Part shown: one piece after another, positions 1 through 7,285 of the stretch
Layout: each line of letters begins with the position of its first letter
Position numbering within the stretch: position 1 is the first letter of the stretch
Assembly (NCBI GenBank): GCA_020025655.1
Contig: JAHHRR010000047.1
Coordinates: 1 to 12,925, forward strand
DNA from: Oscillospiraceae bacterium
GTDB lineage: Bacteria > Bacillota > Clostridia > Oscillospirales > Oscillospiraceae
DNA length: 12,925 nucleotides
Direction: 5' to 3'
Notes under the pieces: model-generated
Told to the model about the DNA's origin: nothing
The model's input: the letters and a program-made list of their open reading frames with translations, nothing else
Database searches by the model: none
Made by a program: the position numbers and the translations under genes

Positions 1-14
1 TTTTAATGTAACGT

Positions 15-28
15 GCCGCTTCGGCGGC
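15..28 (+). other. UUCG-tetraloop hairpin just upstream of obgE
   Basis: A five-base-pair stem (GCCGC at 15-19, GCGGC at 24-28) closes on TTCG, so the RNA would be a C(UUCG)G hairpin, an exceptionally stable tetraloop class. It ends four bases before the obgE Shine-Dalgarno sequence (AAGGAGG, 33-39). No T-tract follows, so it is not an intrinsic terminator. In many Firmicutes rpmA lies just upstream of obg, so this may be an intercistronic processing or stabilising hairpin. The bases before it are too few to identify the preceding gene. Confidence 0.45.
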
Positions 29-44
29 TGAAAAGGAGGCGCAA

Positions 45-1331
45 ATGGCAGCATCTTTTGTTGATAAAGCCCGTATCACTATCTACGCCGGCAAGGGCGG
101 AGATGGCGCAATCGCATTCCACCGTGAAAAATACCTGGCAGCAGGCGGTCCCGACGGCGGTGACGGCGGTAAAGGCGGCAATATCGTATTTGTTGTTGAC
201 GATAATATGTCCACTCTGATGGACTTCAGATATAAACGTAAATATACAGCCGGAAACGGCCAGAACGGCATGGGCAAACGCTGCTTCGGCAAGGACGGCG
301 AAACCCTTAAAATCCGTGTACCCCGCGGTACTATTATACGTGATACTGCTACCGGTGCAATCATGCATGATATGTCTACCGGTGAAGATTGGGTAGCTGC
401 CAAAGGCGGCAGAGGCGGCTGGGGCAATATGCATTTTGCCACTCCCACCCGTCAGGTTCCCCGTTTTGCAAAGCCCGGTCTCCCCGGCGAAAGCCACGAA
501 ATCACCCTTGAGCTCAAGCTTCTGGCTGATGTAGGACTTGTAGGTTTCCCCAATGTAGGTAAATCCACCCTGCTTTCTGTTGTAAGCAAGGCTCATCCCA
601 AAATTGCAAACTATCACTTTACAACCCTTTTCCCCAATCTGGGTGTTGTGTACGTTGACGAAGGCAAATCCTTTGTCATGGCTGACATCCCCGGAATTAT
701 AGAAGGCGCATCCGAGGGCGCAGGTCTTGGACATGATTTTCTCCGTCACATTGACCGCTGCCGTCTGCTTCTTCATATTGTTGACGTTTCCGGTTCCGAG
801 GGAAGAGATCCTGTCGAGGATTTTGAAGCTATAAACGCAGAGCTTCAGCAGTATTCCGAGGAGCTTTCATCTCGTCCTCAGATTGTTGTGGCCAACAAGT
901 GCGATCTTTTAAGCGAAGAAACTCATGAAAACATTGCTCGACTTAAAGAGCGTGTAGAGAGTCTGGGTTATACCTTCTTCCAGATGAGCGCAGCTACTCA
1001 TGAAGGCACAAGAGAGCTTATAAATGAGTGCGCAAAGCGCCTTCAGGATCTGCCCCAGATTGCAAGCTTCGAGGCCGATTATGTTCCCCCCGAGCCCCAG
1101 CTCGGCACTCCCGAAGAGCTTACAATTGAGAATGTTGACGATATGTGGGTTGTTGAGGGTCCCTGGCTTCAGAGACTTATGGCAAGAATCAATTTCTCTG
1201 ATTACGAAAGCCGTATGTACTTTGACAAGCTTCTCCGTGAAGCCGGAGTATTCCAGCGTATGGAAGAAATGGGCGTTCACGACGGTGACACCGTCAGTAT
1301 GTATGATCTGATGTTCGAGTACAGAGACTGA
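45..1331 (+). CDS. obgE: Obg-family GTPase (ObgE/CgtA)
   Basis: Ribosome-associated GTPase of the Obg/CgtA family, 428 residues, the usual length for a Firmicutes Obg. Domains in order: a glycine-rich Obg fold over about residues 1-158, with many GG-containing turns; a G domain from about 159 to 335; and a C-terminal OCT domain over about 355-428. In the G domain, G1 is GFPNVGKS (167-174), switch II begins DIPG (214-217), G4 is NKCD (284-287) and G5 is SAA (315-317), so all nucleotide-binding motifs are intact. The family takes part in late 50S assembly and (p)ppGpp-linked stress control, and in Bacillus it is needed for sporulation onset. The ATG at 45 is supported by AAGGAGG at 33-39, and translation from it starts directly at the Obg fold. 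A strong terminator follows, so obgE is the last gene of its transcript. Confidence 0.97.
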   Translation: MAASFVDKARITIYAGKGGDGAIAFHREKYLAAGGPDGGDGGKGGNIVFVVDDNMSTLMDFRYKRKYTAGNGQNGMGKRCFGKDGETLKIRVPRGTIIRDTATGAIMHDMSTGEDWVAAKGGRGGWGNMHFATPTRQVPRFAKPGLPGESHEITLELKLLADVGLVGFPNVGKSTLLSVVSKAHPKIANYHFTTLFPNLGVVYVDEGKSFVMADIPGIIEGASEGAGLGHDFLRHIDRCRLLLHIVDVSGSEGRDPVEDFEAINAELQQYSEELSSRPQIVVANKCDLLSEETHENIARLKERVESLGYTFFQMSAATHEGTRELINECAKRLQDLPQIASFEADYVPPEPQLGTPEELTIENVDDMWVVEGPWLQRLMARINFSDYESRMYFDKLLREAGVFQRMEEMGVHDGDTVSMYDLMFEYRD

Positions 1332-1351
1332 GAAAACGTATAAAACATTTG

Positions 1352-1400
1352 AATCCCCTGATAAACGGAAGGAAAAAGTCCGGCGTATCAGGGGATTTTT
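1352..1400 (+). terminator. Rho-independent terminator after obgE
   Basis: A 12-bp perfect stem (AATCCCCTGATA at 1352-1363, TATCAGGGGATT at 1386-1397) encloses a 22-base loop and runs into a T-tract at 1396-1400. It sits 20 bases past the obgE stop, isolating that gene from the polymerase operon downstream. Confidence 0.88.
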
Positions 1401-1451
1401 CTATTCTATGTACTCTGGGTAAAATTCGGCTTAGTGTTCACTCTGCATCCC

Positions 1452-1475
1452 ATAAGCTTGAAATAGAAAGCTTAT
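1452..1475. promoter_or_regulatory. Perfect inverted repeat overlapping the polymerase promoter
   Basis: ATAAGCTT (1452-1459) and AAGCTTAT (1468-1475) form a perfect 8-bp inverted repeat with an 8-base spacer. It covers the -35 hexamer and most of the -35/-10 spacer of the promoter at 1458-1486. That placement is typical of a repressor operator. It does not match the Bacillus LexA box (GAAC-N4-GTTC), so if it is an operator the regulator is unknown. Confidence 0.4.
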
Positions 1476-1486
1476 TACTGTATAAT
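1458..1486 (+). promoter_or_regulatory. Sigma-A-type promoter for the Y-family polymerase operon
   Basis: TTGAAA (1458-1463) and TATAAT (1481-1486) are separated by exactly 17 bases, giving 11 of 12 consensus positions for a housekeeping promoter. It lies 42 bases upstream of the polymerase start codon. A promoter this strong in front of an error-prone polymerase would be expected to need repression; an overlapping inverted repeat is described separately. Confidence 0.75.
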
Positions 1487-1528
1487 GTTCTCAAATCAGA
1501 CTGTAAAGCACCGAAAGGAGAGCGTTAA

Positions 1529-3055
1529 ATGAGTGAACAGAAAACATACATAGCAATAGATTTGAAGTCATTTTACGCCTCCGTGGAATGCAGAGAGCGT
1601 GGTCTTGACCCGCTCAGCACTAACCTTGTAGTGGCTGATAAAAGCCGTACAGAAAAGACAATCTGCCTTGCTGTATCGCCGTCTTTAAAAGCATACGGCA
1701 TACCCGGACGGGCCCGGCTGTTCGAGGTTGTGCAGAAGGTAAAAGATGTTAATGCAAAGCGCAGGCTGAATGCTCCCGGACGTACATTTACCGGCAGTTC
1801 CTGCTTTGAAGCAGAGCTTGCAAACGACCCGTCAAAAGAGCTTGACTACATTGTTGCTCCTCCACGCATGGCGTTTTACATGGATTACAGCACCAGAGTT
1901 TATAAGGTATACTTAAAGTATTTTGCACCAGAAGATATAGTAATCTATTCAATAGACGAAGTGTTTATTGATGCAAGCTCCTATCTTAAAACCTACGGCA
2001 AATCTGCCCATGATCTTGCAATGACGGTTATTCAGGACGTTTTAAAAAGCACAGGCATCACTGCAACTGCCGGCATAGGTACAAATCTTTATCTCTGCAA
2101 AATAGCAATGGATATAGTTGCAAAGCACATTCCGCCCGATAAAGACGGAGTACGCATAGCAAGTCTGGATGAAATGACCTACCGCCGTGAGCTTTGGTCA
2201 CACAGACCCTTAACTGATTTCTGGCGGGTAGGAAAGGGGTACGCAAAAAAGCTTGAGGAAAACGGCCTGTATACTATGGGAGATATTGCCCGATGCTCAG
2301 TCGGGAAAGCAGATGAGCGCTATAACGAGGAGCTTCTGTACAGGCTTTTCGGCGTAAATGCGGAGCTTCTGATCGACCATGCATGGGGCTGGGAACCCTG
2401 TACAATAGAATATATCAAGAAGTATAAGCCGGCTACTAAAAGTCTTAATTCCGGACAGGTCCTTCAGGAGCCTTATGATTATGAAAAAGCCCGGCTTGTC
2501 GTCAAGGAAATGACTGATGCGCTGGTACTTGATATCGTAGATAAAGGGCTTGTTACCGACCAGATTGTGCTAACCATCGGATATGATATTGAAAATCTTA
2601 AAGACCCCGCACGAAAGAGTAAATATACAGGTCCGGTAAGTACAGACAATTACGGACGTAAAATACCGAAATCCGCCCACGGAACAGAAAATCTCGGCAG
2701 AAAATCCTCCTCAACAGCTCTCATTATGGCTGCAATGCTCAAGCTGTATGAAAGGGTTGTAGACAAAAATCTTCTTGTCCGCAGAATTACAATTTCTGTG
2801 AACCATCTTACAGATGAAAGCTGCACAGATGACAGCAATCAGTTTGAACAGCTTAATCTTTTCGACGACTACGAGGAAATCGAAAAACAGAAGGAGCTGG
2901 AGCAGGCTGCATTGGACAAGGAGCGGAAAATGCAGAAAGCAATGCTTAGCATTAAAAGCAAGTACGGCAAAAACGCTATTTTAAAAGGCATGAACCTGCA
3001 GGAAGGAGCTACCGCTCAAAGCAGGAATAAGCAGATAGGCGGTCACAAGGCCTGA
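1529..3055 (+). CDS. Y-family DNA polymerase, UmuC/UvrX-like
   Basis: Translesion DNA polymerase of the Y family, 508 residues, closest in layout to the Firmicutes UmuC-like group (UvrX, YqjW). Catalytic motif I is IDLKSFYASVE, with Asp11 and an aromatic steric-gate position around Phe15/Tyr16. Motif III is SIDE (141-144), giving the metal-binding Asp143 and Glu144. TAGIGTNLYLCKIA (180-193) is the conserved Y-family segment after the active site. QLNLF at 441-445 is a good match to the beta-clamp binding pentapeptide and is followed by a charged, coiled-coil-like tail. The ATG at 1529 is supported by GAAAGGAGA at 1513-1521. The next gene, 21 bases on, encodes a YolD-like protein, the usual partner of these polymerases in Bacillus prophage and chromosomal SOS loci. 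Family assignment is secure; induction by DNA damage is inferred. Confidence 0.94.
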   Translation: MSEQKTYIAIDLKSFYASVECRERGLDPLSTNLVVADKSRTEKTICLAVSPSLKAYGIPGRARLFEVVQKVKDVNAKRRLNAPGRTFTGSSCFEAELANDPSKELDYIVAPPRMAFYMDYSTRVYKVYLKYFAPEDIVIYSIDEVFIDASSYLKTYGKSAHDLAMTVIQDVLKSTGITATAGIGTNLYLCKIAMDIVAKHIPPDKDGVRIASLDEMTYRRELWSHRPLTDFWRVGKGYAKKLEENGLYTMGDIARCSVGKADERYNEELLYRLFGVNAELLIDHAWGWEPCTIEYIKKYKPATKSLNSGQVLQEPYDYEKARLVVKEMTDALVLDIVDKGLVTDQIVLTIGYDIENLKDPARKSKYTGPVSTDNYGRKIPKSAHGTENLGRKSSSTALIMAAMLKLYERVVDKNLLVRRITISVNHLTDESCTDDSNQFEQLNLFDDYEEIEKQKELEQAALDKERKMQKAMLSIKSKYGKNAILKGMNLQEGATAQSRNKQIGGHKA

Positions 3056-3076
3056 GCATAGAAAGGCGGAGTAAAC

Positions 3077-3517
3077 ATGGCAGACGAATACGGAACAAGA
3101 ACACATCGCTATGATGATATAATAGACCTGCCGCACCATCAGTCAAAGACTCATCCACATATGTCCATGTTTGACAGAGCGGCTCAGTTTTCACCTTTTT
3201 CCGCCCTGACAGGGCATGACGAAGCAATCAGAGAAACTGCCCGGCTCACAGAAGAAAAAGCAGAGCTTAGTGAGGACGAAAAGCTGCGTCTTAACGAGAA
3301 GCTTGCCATAGCAGCCGCCTCTGCTGGCAGCAGCGCTGTTTTCAGGTTTATATATTATGTGCCTGACAAGAAGAAATCAGGCGGTGCATATGTGTCATGT
3401 ACAGGCAGCATTAAAAAAGTTGATGCACTTACAGGCGCAGTTGTGCTGGGAGATAATACAGTTATTGAAATAAATCAAATATCAGACATTGAAAGCGAGC
3501 TTTTCGACGTTTACTGA
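3077..3517 (+). CDS. YolD-like protein
   Basis: A 146-residue protein of the YolD-like family. The signature is the segment MFDRAAQFSPFSALTGHDEA, followed by a charged helix with alternating Glu and Lys and a C-terminal beta-rich half ending in an acidic tail. YolD-family genes sit beside UmuC-like polymerase genes (yolD-uvrX, yqjX-yqjW), which is the arrangement here: the gene starts 21 bases after the polymerase stop, with AAAGGCGGAG just upstream of the ATG. The family is LexA-regulated in Bacillus, but its biochemical role is not established; an accessory or regulatory part in translesion synthesis is the usual suggestion. No terminator follows, so transcription may continue into the HAD gene 73 bases downstream. 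Confidence 0.87.
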   Translation: MADEYGTRTHRYDDIIDLPHHQSKTHPHMSMFDRAAQFSPFSALTGHDEAIRETARLTEEKAELSEDEKLRLNEKLAIAAASAGSSAVFRFIYYVPDKKKSGGAYVSCTGSIKKVDALTGAVVLGDNTVIEINQISDIESELFDVY

Positions 3518-3590
3518 TTTCACCTGAAAAGGCTGATAAAGCAAAATCACATCTAATTGAATTTTAAACCGATTCAAAAAGGAGGGCATT

Positions 3591-4778
3591 ATGGAAAACA
3601 ATTATTTTGAAAAGAAACTTAAAGAGGATAAGCCTGTACTTGCCATTTGCTATGATTTTGATAAAACCCTCTCTCCGGATGATATGCAGGCTCAGGGGTA
3701 TATTCAGTCAGTTGGATGCTCTGTTGATGATTTCTGGAAAGAATCCAATAAACTGGCCAGAGATAATGACATGGATCAGAACCTTGCATGGATGTATTCA
3801 ATGAAAAGCAAATCTCATGGTCAGGTGCTGTTTACCAGAGATAAGCTGCGTGATTACGGCGCAAAGGTAGAACTGTTTCCCGGAGTGGAAAAATGGTTCA
3901 GCAGAATAAGAGAATACGGAAAACAGCACGGTGTAATCGTTGAGCATTACATTATTTCTTCCGGACTTAAAGAAATGATAGAAGGAACTAAAATTGCAGG
4001 GGAGTTTGAAAAAATCTATGCCAGCTCTTTTTATTATGACGAAAACAACGTCGCTGTCTGGCCTGCGCAGGTAATTAACTACACAAATAAAACCCAGTTT
4101 CTGTTCAGAATAGAAAAGGGTGTTTTGGATATAAACGATCAGGATGTTAACGCATACTTTTCTCCCGACGAAATCAGAGTTCCTTTCAGGAACATGGTTT
4201 ATATCGGTGACAGTGATACGGACATACCTTGCATGAAGCTTGTTAATAAAAACGGCGGACATTCAATCGGAGTGTATAACGCAGAAACCAAGGATAAATC
4301 CAAGGTTTTCAAGATGATGCGTGAGGAAAGAATTAAATATTTTGTACCTGCCGACTATTCAGAGGGTGCAGAGCTTGACAATCTGGTAAAAGCGATTATA
4401 GACAAAACCGCCAAAAATGAAGTTCTGGAAGAGGCTTATTATAAGTGCAGAAAAGAGACCATGGATGTGGACAGGAAAAGCAACGACGCAGAACGAGATA
4501 AGTCCAATTTAATCATAGCTCTTGAAAGCAGCCGCAGTTTTGCGGCAACACACGAAATCATTAAGTCGCTTAATTCATATGCTCAATGGACTGAGGCCGA
4601 AATTGAAGCTTTGCTGTCCATTGCAGTAAAGAACAGTCAGGTGTTTTATATTCTGACCGATCCTGATATGAAGGATTTTTATAATTCTCTTTTGCAGAGG
4701 GTTACTGACCCTTCCGAAAATGCGGATAAGGTTAGAAAAGCTCTAAATAAAGCAAACAAAAACATCGCTCAGGGTTAA
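3591..4778 (+). CDS. HAD-family phosphatase with C-terminal helical extension
   Basis: Haloacid dehalogenase superfamily hydrolase, 395 residues, probably a cytosolic phosphatase of the phosphoserine-phosphatase-like type. Motif I is DFDKT (22-26), with nucleophile Asp22 and general acid Asp24. Motif II is at Ser123-Ser124 in IISSG, the motif III lysine is probably Lys167 (TNKTQ), and motif IV is GDSDTD (206-211). A cap lies between motifs I and II. Residues from about 290 to 395 are not part of the usual HAD core: this is a predicted all-helical segment with a polar stretch, then TEAEIEALLSIAVKNSQVF (334-352), whose partner or function I cannot name. The start is supported by AAAGGAGGG at 3578-3585. 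The substrate cannot be read from the sequence. It lies 73 bases after the YolD gene without a terminator between, so it may be co-transcribed with the damage-tolerance pair. Confidence 0.85.
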   Translation: MENNYFEKKLKEDKPVLAICYDFDKTLSPDDMQAQGYIQSVGCSVDDFWKESNKLARDNDMDQNLAWMYSMKSKSHGQVLFTRDKLRDYGAKVELFPGVEKWFSRIREYGKQHGVIVEHYIISSGLKEMIEGTKIAGEFEKIYASSFYYDENNVAVWPAQVINYTNKTQFLFRIEKGVLDINDQDVNAYFSPDEIRVPFRNMVYIGDSDTDIPCMKLVNKNGGHSIGVYNAETKDKSKVFKMMREERIKYFVPADYSEGAELDNLVKAIIDKTAKNEVLEEAYYKCRKETMDVDRKSNDAERDKSNLIIALESSRSFAATHEIIKSLNSYAQWTEAEIEALLSIAVKNSQVFYILTDPDMKDFYNSLLQRVTDPSENADKVRKALNKANKNIAQG

Positions 4779-4871
4779 TTGACACTGCGGCGAATAGATT
4801 CGCAGGCTTTAATACAGCAGAATCATCAGGCGAAAAAAGCCCCTTAGTCTATATAAAACCTAATATTAAAG

Positions 4872-4910
4872 AATAAGCCCGAAAAGGAAATTAAACTTTT
4901 CGGGCTTATT
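4872..4910 (+). terminator. Strong stem-loop terminator after the HAD gene
   Basis: A 15-bp perfect stem (AATAAGCCCGAAAAG at 4872-4886, CTTTTCGGGCTTATT at 4896-4910) with a 9-base loop, followed by the T-containing stretch GTATTCTT. The T-tract is imperfect, but the stem is long and lies between two same-strand transcription units. The 270-base gap 4779-5048 otherwise holds only an AT-rich leader with a weak extracytoplasmic-function (ECF) promoter candidate. Confidence 0.75.
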
Positions 4911-4939
4911 GTATTCTTAATAAATCTTAAGAATTTTTT

Positions 4940-4966
4940 TGTCACATATTGTCGTCTGACTTCGTC
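4940..4966 (+). promoter_or_regulatory. Candidate ECF-type promoter for the acyltransferase operon
   Basis: TGTCAC (4940-4945) and CGTC (4963-4966, within TTCGTCTTAT) are separated by 17 bases. Bacillus ECF promoters, including SigV-type ones, follow TGAAAC-N16-CGTC/CGTA, so the -10 element fits. The -35 has four of six bases and the spacer is one base longer. CGTCT occurs twice (4953-4957, 4963-4967). No convincing sigma-A promoter is visible in this leader, and the operon encodes its own ECF sigma factor, which makes autoregulation plausible. This remains a weak match. Confidence 0.3.
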
Positions 4967-5048
4967 TTATATAAGCACTCAAAAAAAGGAAATGTAAAAT
5001 ATTCCTGAAACTGAGATTTCTGCATATTTTGTTGATTGGTGGTAGTCG

Positions 5049-6440
5049 ATGGTATTTAGCAGTCTTTACTTTATCTTTATCTTTATGCCAGTATTTTTCG
5101 GTATATATTATATAGTACCGAAAAAAGCAAAAAATCTTATTCTCCTGATAGGAAGCCTTGCATTCTACTTTATAGGAGCAATTCACAGTCCTGAGCATTT
5201 TGTGCTGCTTCTGCTGAGTATTCTGCTTGACTATGCTATTGGACTTCTGATTGAAAAATTTGAAAGACGCAAAAAGCTTTTACTTACTCTCGGAATTGTA
5301 TTCCATTTATTAAGTCTCTGCTTCTTTAAGTATTTCAATTTTGCAGCAGGGGAGCTGAACAGGCTTACCGCTGCAAGCATATCCGTGAATATAGTTTTAC
5401 CGCTGGGAATTTCATTTTATACTTTTCAGGGTATTTCCTATATTATTGATGTATACAGAGGGAAAATTCAGGCTGAGGAAAGTCTGCTTAAATTCGGTGT
5501 TTACATATCCATGTTTGAGCAGCTTATAGCCGGCCCCATTGTAACATATGACGTTATAAAAACCGAGCTGGATGACAGAGATATTTCCAAGCAGGATTTC
5601 AAGGACGGTCTGGGTGTATTTATTTTCGGACTGGGTCTTAAAGTTCTGCTTGCAAATCCGCTGGGCAAGCTCTTTACCCAGACCCAGAATATAGGCTTTG
5701 AAAGCATATCCACACCTCTTGCATGGATGGCAGCCATTGCTTTTTCACTTCAGCTGTATCTGGATTTCTTCGGATATTCACTGATGGCTCAGGGCCTCGG
5801 CAAAATGCTTGGCTTCAATATTCCTCAGAACTTCAATTTCCCATACATAAGCCGCTCTATGACTGAATTCTGGCGTCGCTGGCACATAACGCTGGGCAGT
5901 TGGTTCAGAGAGTATCTGTATATTCCTTTAGGCGGAAACCGCAGAGGTACAGCAATTACTATAAGGAATTTACTTATAGTATGGGTGCTGACCGGTGCAT
6001 GGCATGGTGCAGGATATAACTTCCTGCTGTGGGGTCTTATATTATTTGCATTGATTGCAAGCGAGAAGTTCCTGACAGGACGATTCCTCGAAAAGCATCA
6101 TGCAGTCAGCCGCATTTATATGCTGCTTCTGATCCCGCTCACCTGGTCTGTTTTTGCAATAACAGACATAAGCAAGCTCGGCGTTTTCTTCCTGAGACTT
6201 TTCCCGTTTTTAACCCAGCCGGTTGAACCCCTTTTCCCGGGTGATTATATCAAGTATCTGGGGCAGTACTATCCGTTCTTTATTATCGGCATTTTATTCT
6301 CAACGAAACTGCCTTTTGATCTTCTCAAAAAGATTAAAAACAAGCACCTTATAAGGCTTATTCTCTTAGCAATACTCCTTGGCAGTGTTTATTGTATGTA
6401 CAGGGGATTTGACGATCCCTTCCTATATTTCAGATTTTAA
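5049..6440 (+). CDS. MBOAT-family membrane O-acyltransferase (AlgI/PatA/DltB-like)
   Basis: Polytopic membrane-bound O-acyltransferase, 463 residues, the normal size for the AlgI/PatA/DltB group. Family hallmarks visible are QLIAGPI (158-164), the segment FWRRWHITLGSWF (274-286) followed by YIPLGGNRRG (291-300), and GAWHGAGYNFLLWG (316-329), whose His319 is the expected catalytic histidine. The C-terminal PFLYFRF matches the conserved PF-YF-F tail. Hydrophobic segments are spread along the whole protein. These enzymes pass an acyl group across the membrane to an extracytoplasmic acceptor. The next gene, 14 bases on, encodes an SGNH hydrolase, the usual partner in alginate (AlgJ/X) and peptidoglycan (PatB) O-acetylation. 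DltB proper is unlikely because dltA, dltC and dltD are absent. The ribosome binding site is weak (GGTGGT at 5038-5043). Downstream linkage to an RsiV-like sensor suggests cell-wall modification. Confidence 0.93.
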   Translation: MVFSSLYFIFIFMPVFFGIYYIVPKKAKNLILLIGSLAFYFIGAIHSPEHFVLLLLSILLDYAIGLLIEKFERRKKLLLTLGIVFHLLSLCFFKYFNFAAGELNRLTAASISVNIVLPLGISFYTFQGISYIIDVYRGKIQAEESLLKFGVYISMFEQLIAGPIVTYDVIKTELDDRDISKQDFKDGLGVFIFGLGLKVLLANPLGKLFTQTQNIGFESISTPLAWMAAIAFSLQLYLDFFGYSLMAQGLGKMLGFNIPQNFNFPYISRSMTEFWRRWHITLGSWFREYLYIPLGGNRRGTAITIRNLLIVWVLTGAWHGAGYNFLLWGLILFALIASEKFLTGRFLEKHHAVSRIYMLLLIPLTWSVFAITDISKLGVFFLRLFPFLTQPVEPLFPGDYIKYLGQYYPFFIIGILFSTKLPFDLLKKIKNKHLIRLILLAILLGSVYCMYRGFDDPFLYFRF

Positions 6441-6454
6441 TGTGAGGTAGAACA

Positions 6455-7285
6455 ATGAAGAAATCAAATTTAGTTATTATTCTTTGCTTTGTGCTTATAA
6501 TAGCAGCAGTTGTTTCTGTCATGGTCTTCAAAAAAGGAGATAAAGCAGAAACCGAAGAAAGCTTAGGAACCGTCGCATACGCAGAGGAAGAAAATATTCC
6601 CACTGTCGGATACGACGCTCAGGCCAGTGAGTCTTCAGACAACAAGACCGCTTTTGTAGAAGCCGCTCCCTATGAGGAAAAGAAGAAAGTGTACAAGACC
6701 ATGCCCATGGATGATGCACTGTTCATCGGCGACTCCAGAACCGTTGGTCTTGAGGAATACGGCAAAATCGAGGGTGCTCAGTTCTTCTGCGATGTCGGTA
6801 TGAGCGTATACAACATTTTTGACAACGCAGCAAAAGTTCCCTCTGTCGGAAAGGTCAAGCTTGACAATCTCCTTAACGACCATCAGTACAGCAAGATTTA
6901 TATAATGCTCGGTATAAATGAAGCCGGCTACAAAGTAAGCCAGACTCTCGAAAGATACGCTGAACTGATTGATTTTGTAAAAGAGAAAGAGCCTGACGCA
7001 AAGATCTTTATAATGGCAAACCTTCATGTCAGCAACGCCAAGTCAAACGATGGCGGATATATAACCAATACCGCTCTGAATAAGCTCAATGAGGGTATTT
7101 GCGAAATTGCTCAGGAAAAAGAAGTGTTCTATCTTGACGTAAACGAACTTTTCGATGATAATAAAGACAGCCTTGATTCCTCAAAAACCGGCGACGGCGT
7201 TCATCTCTACGCAAAGAACTATGTAGAGTGGGGTCAATGGATTGTTGATCAATCGGCACAAATCTGGGAGGAGAATGGATTTTGA
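6455..7285 (+). CDS. Membrane-anchored SGNH/GDSL hydrolase, probable O-acyltransferase partner
   Basis: A 276-residue protein with an N-terminal signal anchor (hydrophobic residues about 5-24 after MKKSN), a low-complexity acidic linker to about residue 85, and an extracytoplasmic SGNH domain. The SGNH blocks are GDSR (92-95, nucleophile Ser94), GINE (153-156, Asn155) and DGVH (247-250, Asp247 and His250), so the catalytic residues are all present. Partner SGNH proteins of MBOAT enzymes (PatB, AlgJ, AlgX) move the acyl group from the membrane enzyme to the polysaccharide. The gene follows the MBOAT gene by 14 bases, with GTGAGGT at 6442-6448 as ribosome binding site, and overlaps the sigma-factor gene by four bases, which indicates co-translation. 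The family could also act as an esterase; the pairing favours transferase. Confidence 0.9.
   Translation: MKKSNLVIILCFVLIIAAVVSVMVFKKGDKAETEESLGTVAYAEEENIPTVGYDAQASESSDNKTAFVEAAPYEEKKKVYKTMPMDDALFIGDSRTVGLEEYGKIEGAQFFCDVGMSVYNIFDNAAKVPSVGKVKLDNLLNDHQYSKIYIMLGINEAGYKVSQTLERYAELIDFVKEKEPDAKIFIMANLHVSNAKSNDGGYITNTALNKLNEGICEIAQEKEVFYLDVNELFDDNKDSLDSSKTGDGVHLYAKNYVEWGQWIVDQSAQIWEENGF

Noticed and set aside
1..44. Possible 3' end of a ribosomal protein gene (rpmA is common before obg)
   Set aside because: Too few bases remain to read a protein end; stop triplets occur at 4-6 and 9-11, but no frame can be assigned.
3..776. Long open frame on the minus strand (257 codons) opposite obgE
   Set aside because: It lies wholly opposite a securely identified GTPase gene, shows no recognisable domain, and is explained by the codon bias of obgE.
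1401..1528. Search for a Bacillus-type LexA box (GAAC-N4-GTTC) before the Y-family polymerase
   Set aside because: GTTC occurs at 1436-1439 and 1487-1490, but neither has GAAC at the right spacing.
4987..5006. AGGAA-N10-TTCCT inverted repeat in the MBOAT leader
   Set aside because: Arms of only five bases in AT-rich sequence are likely by chance.
5006..5011. TGAAAC, a perfect ECF-type -35 hexamer, close to the MBOAT start
   Set aside because: No CGTC or CGTA occurs 15-18 bases downstream, and a start there would leave almost no leader.
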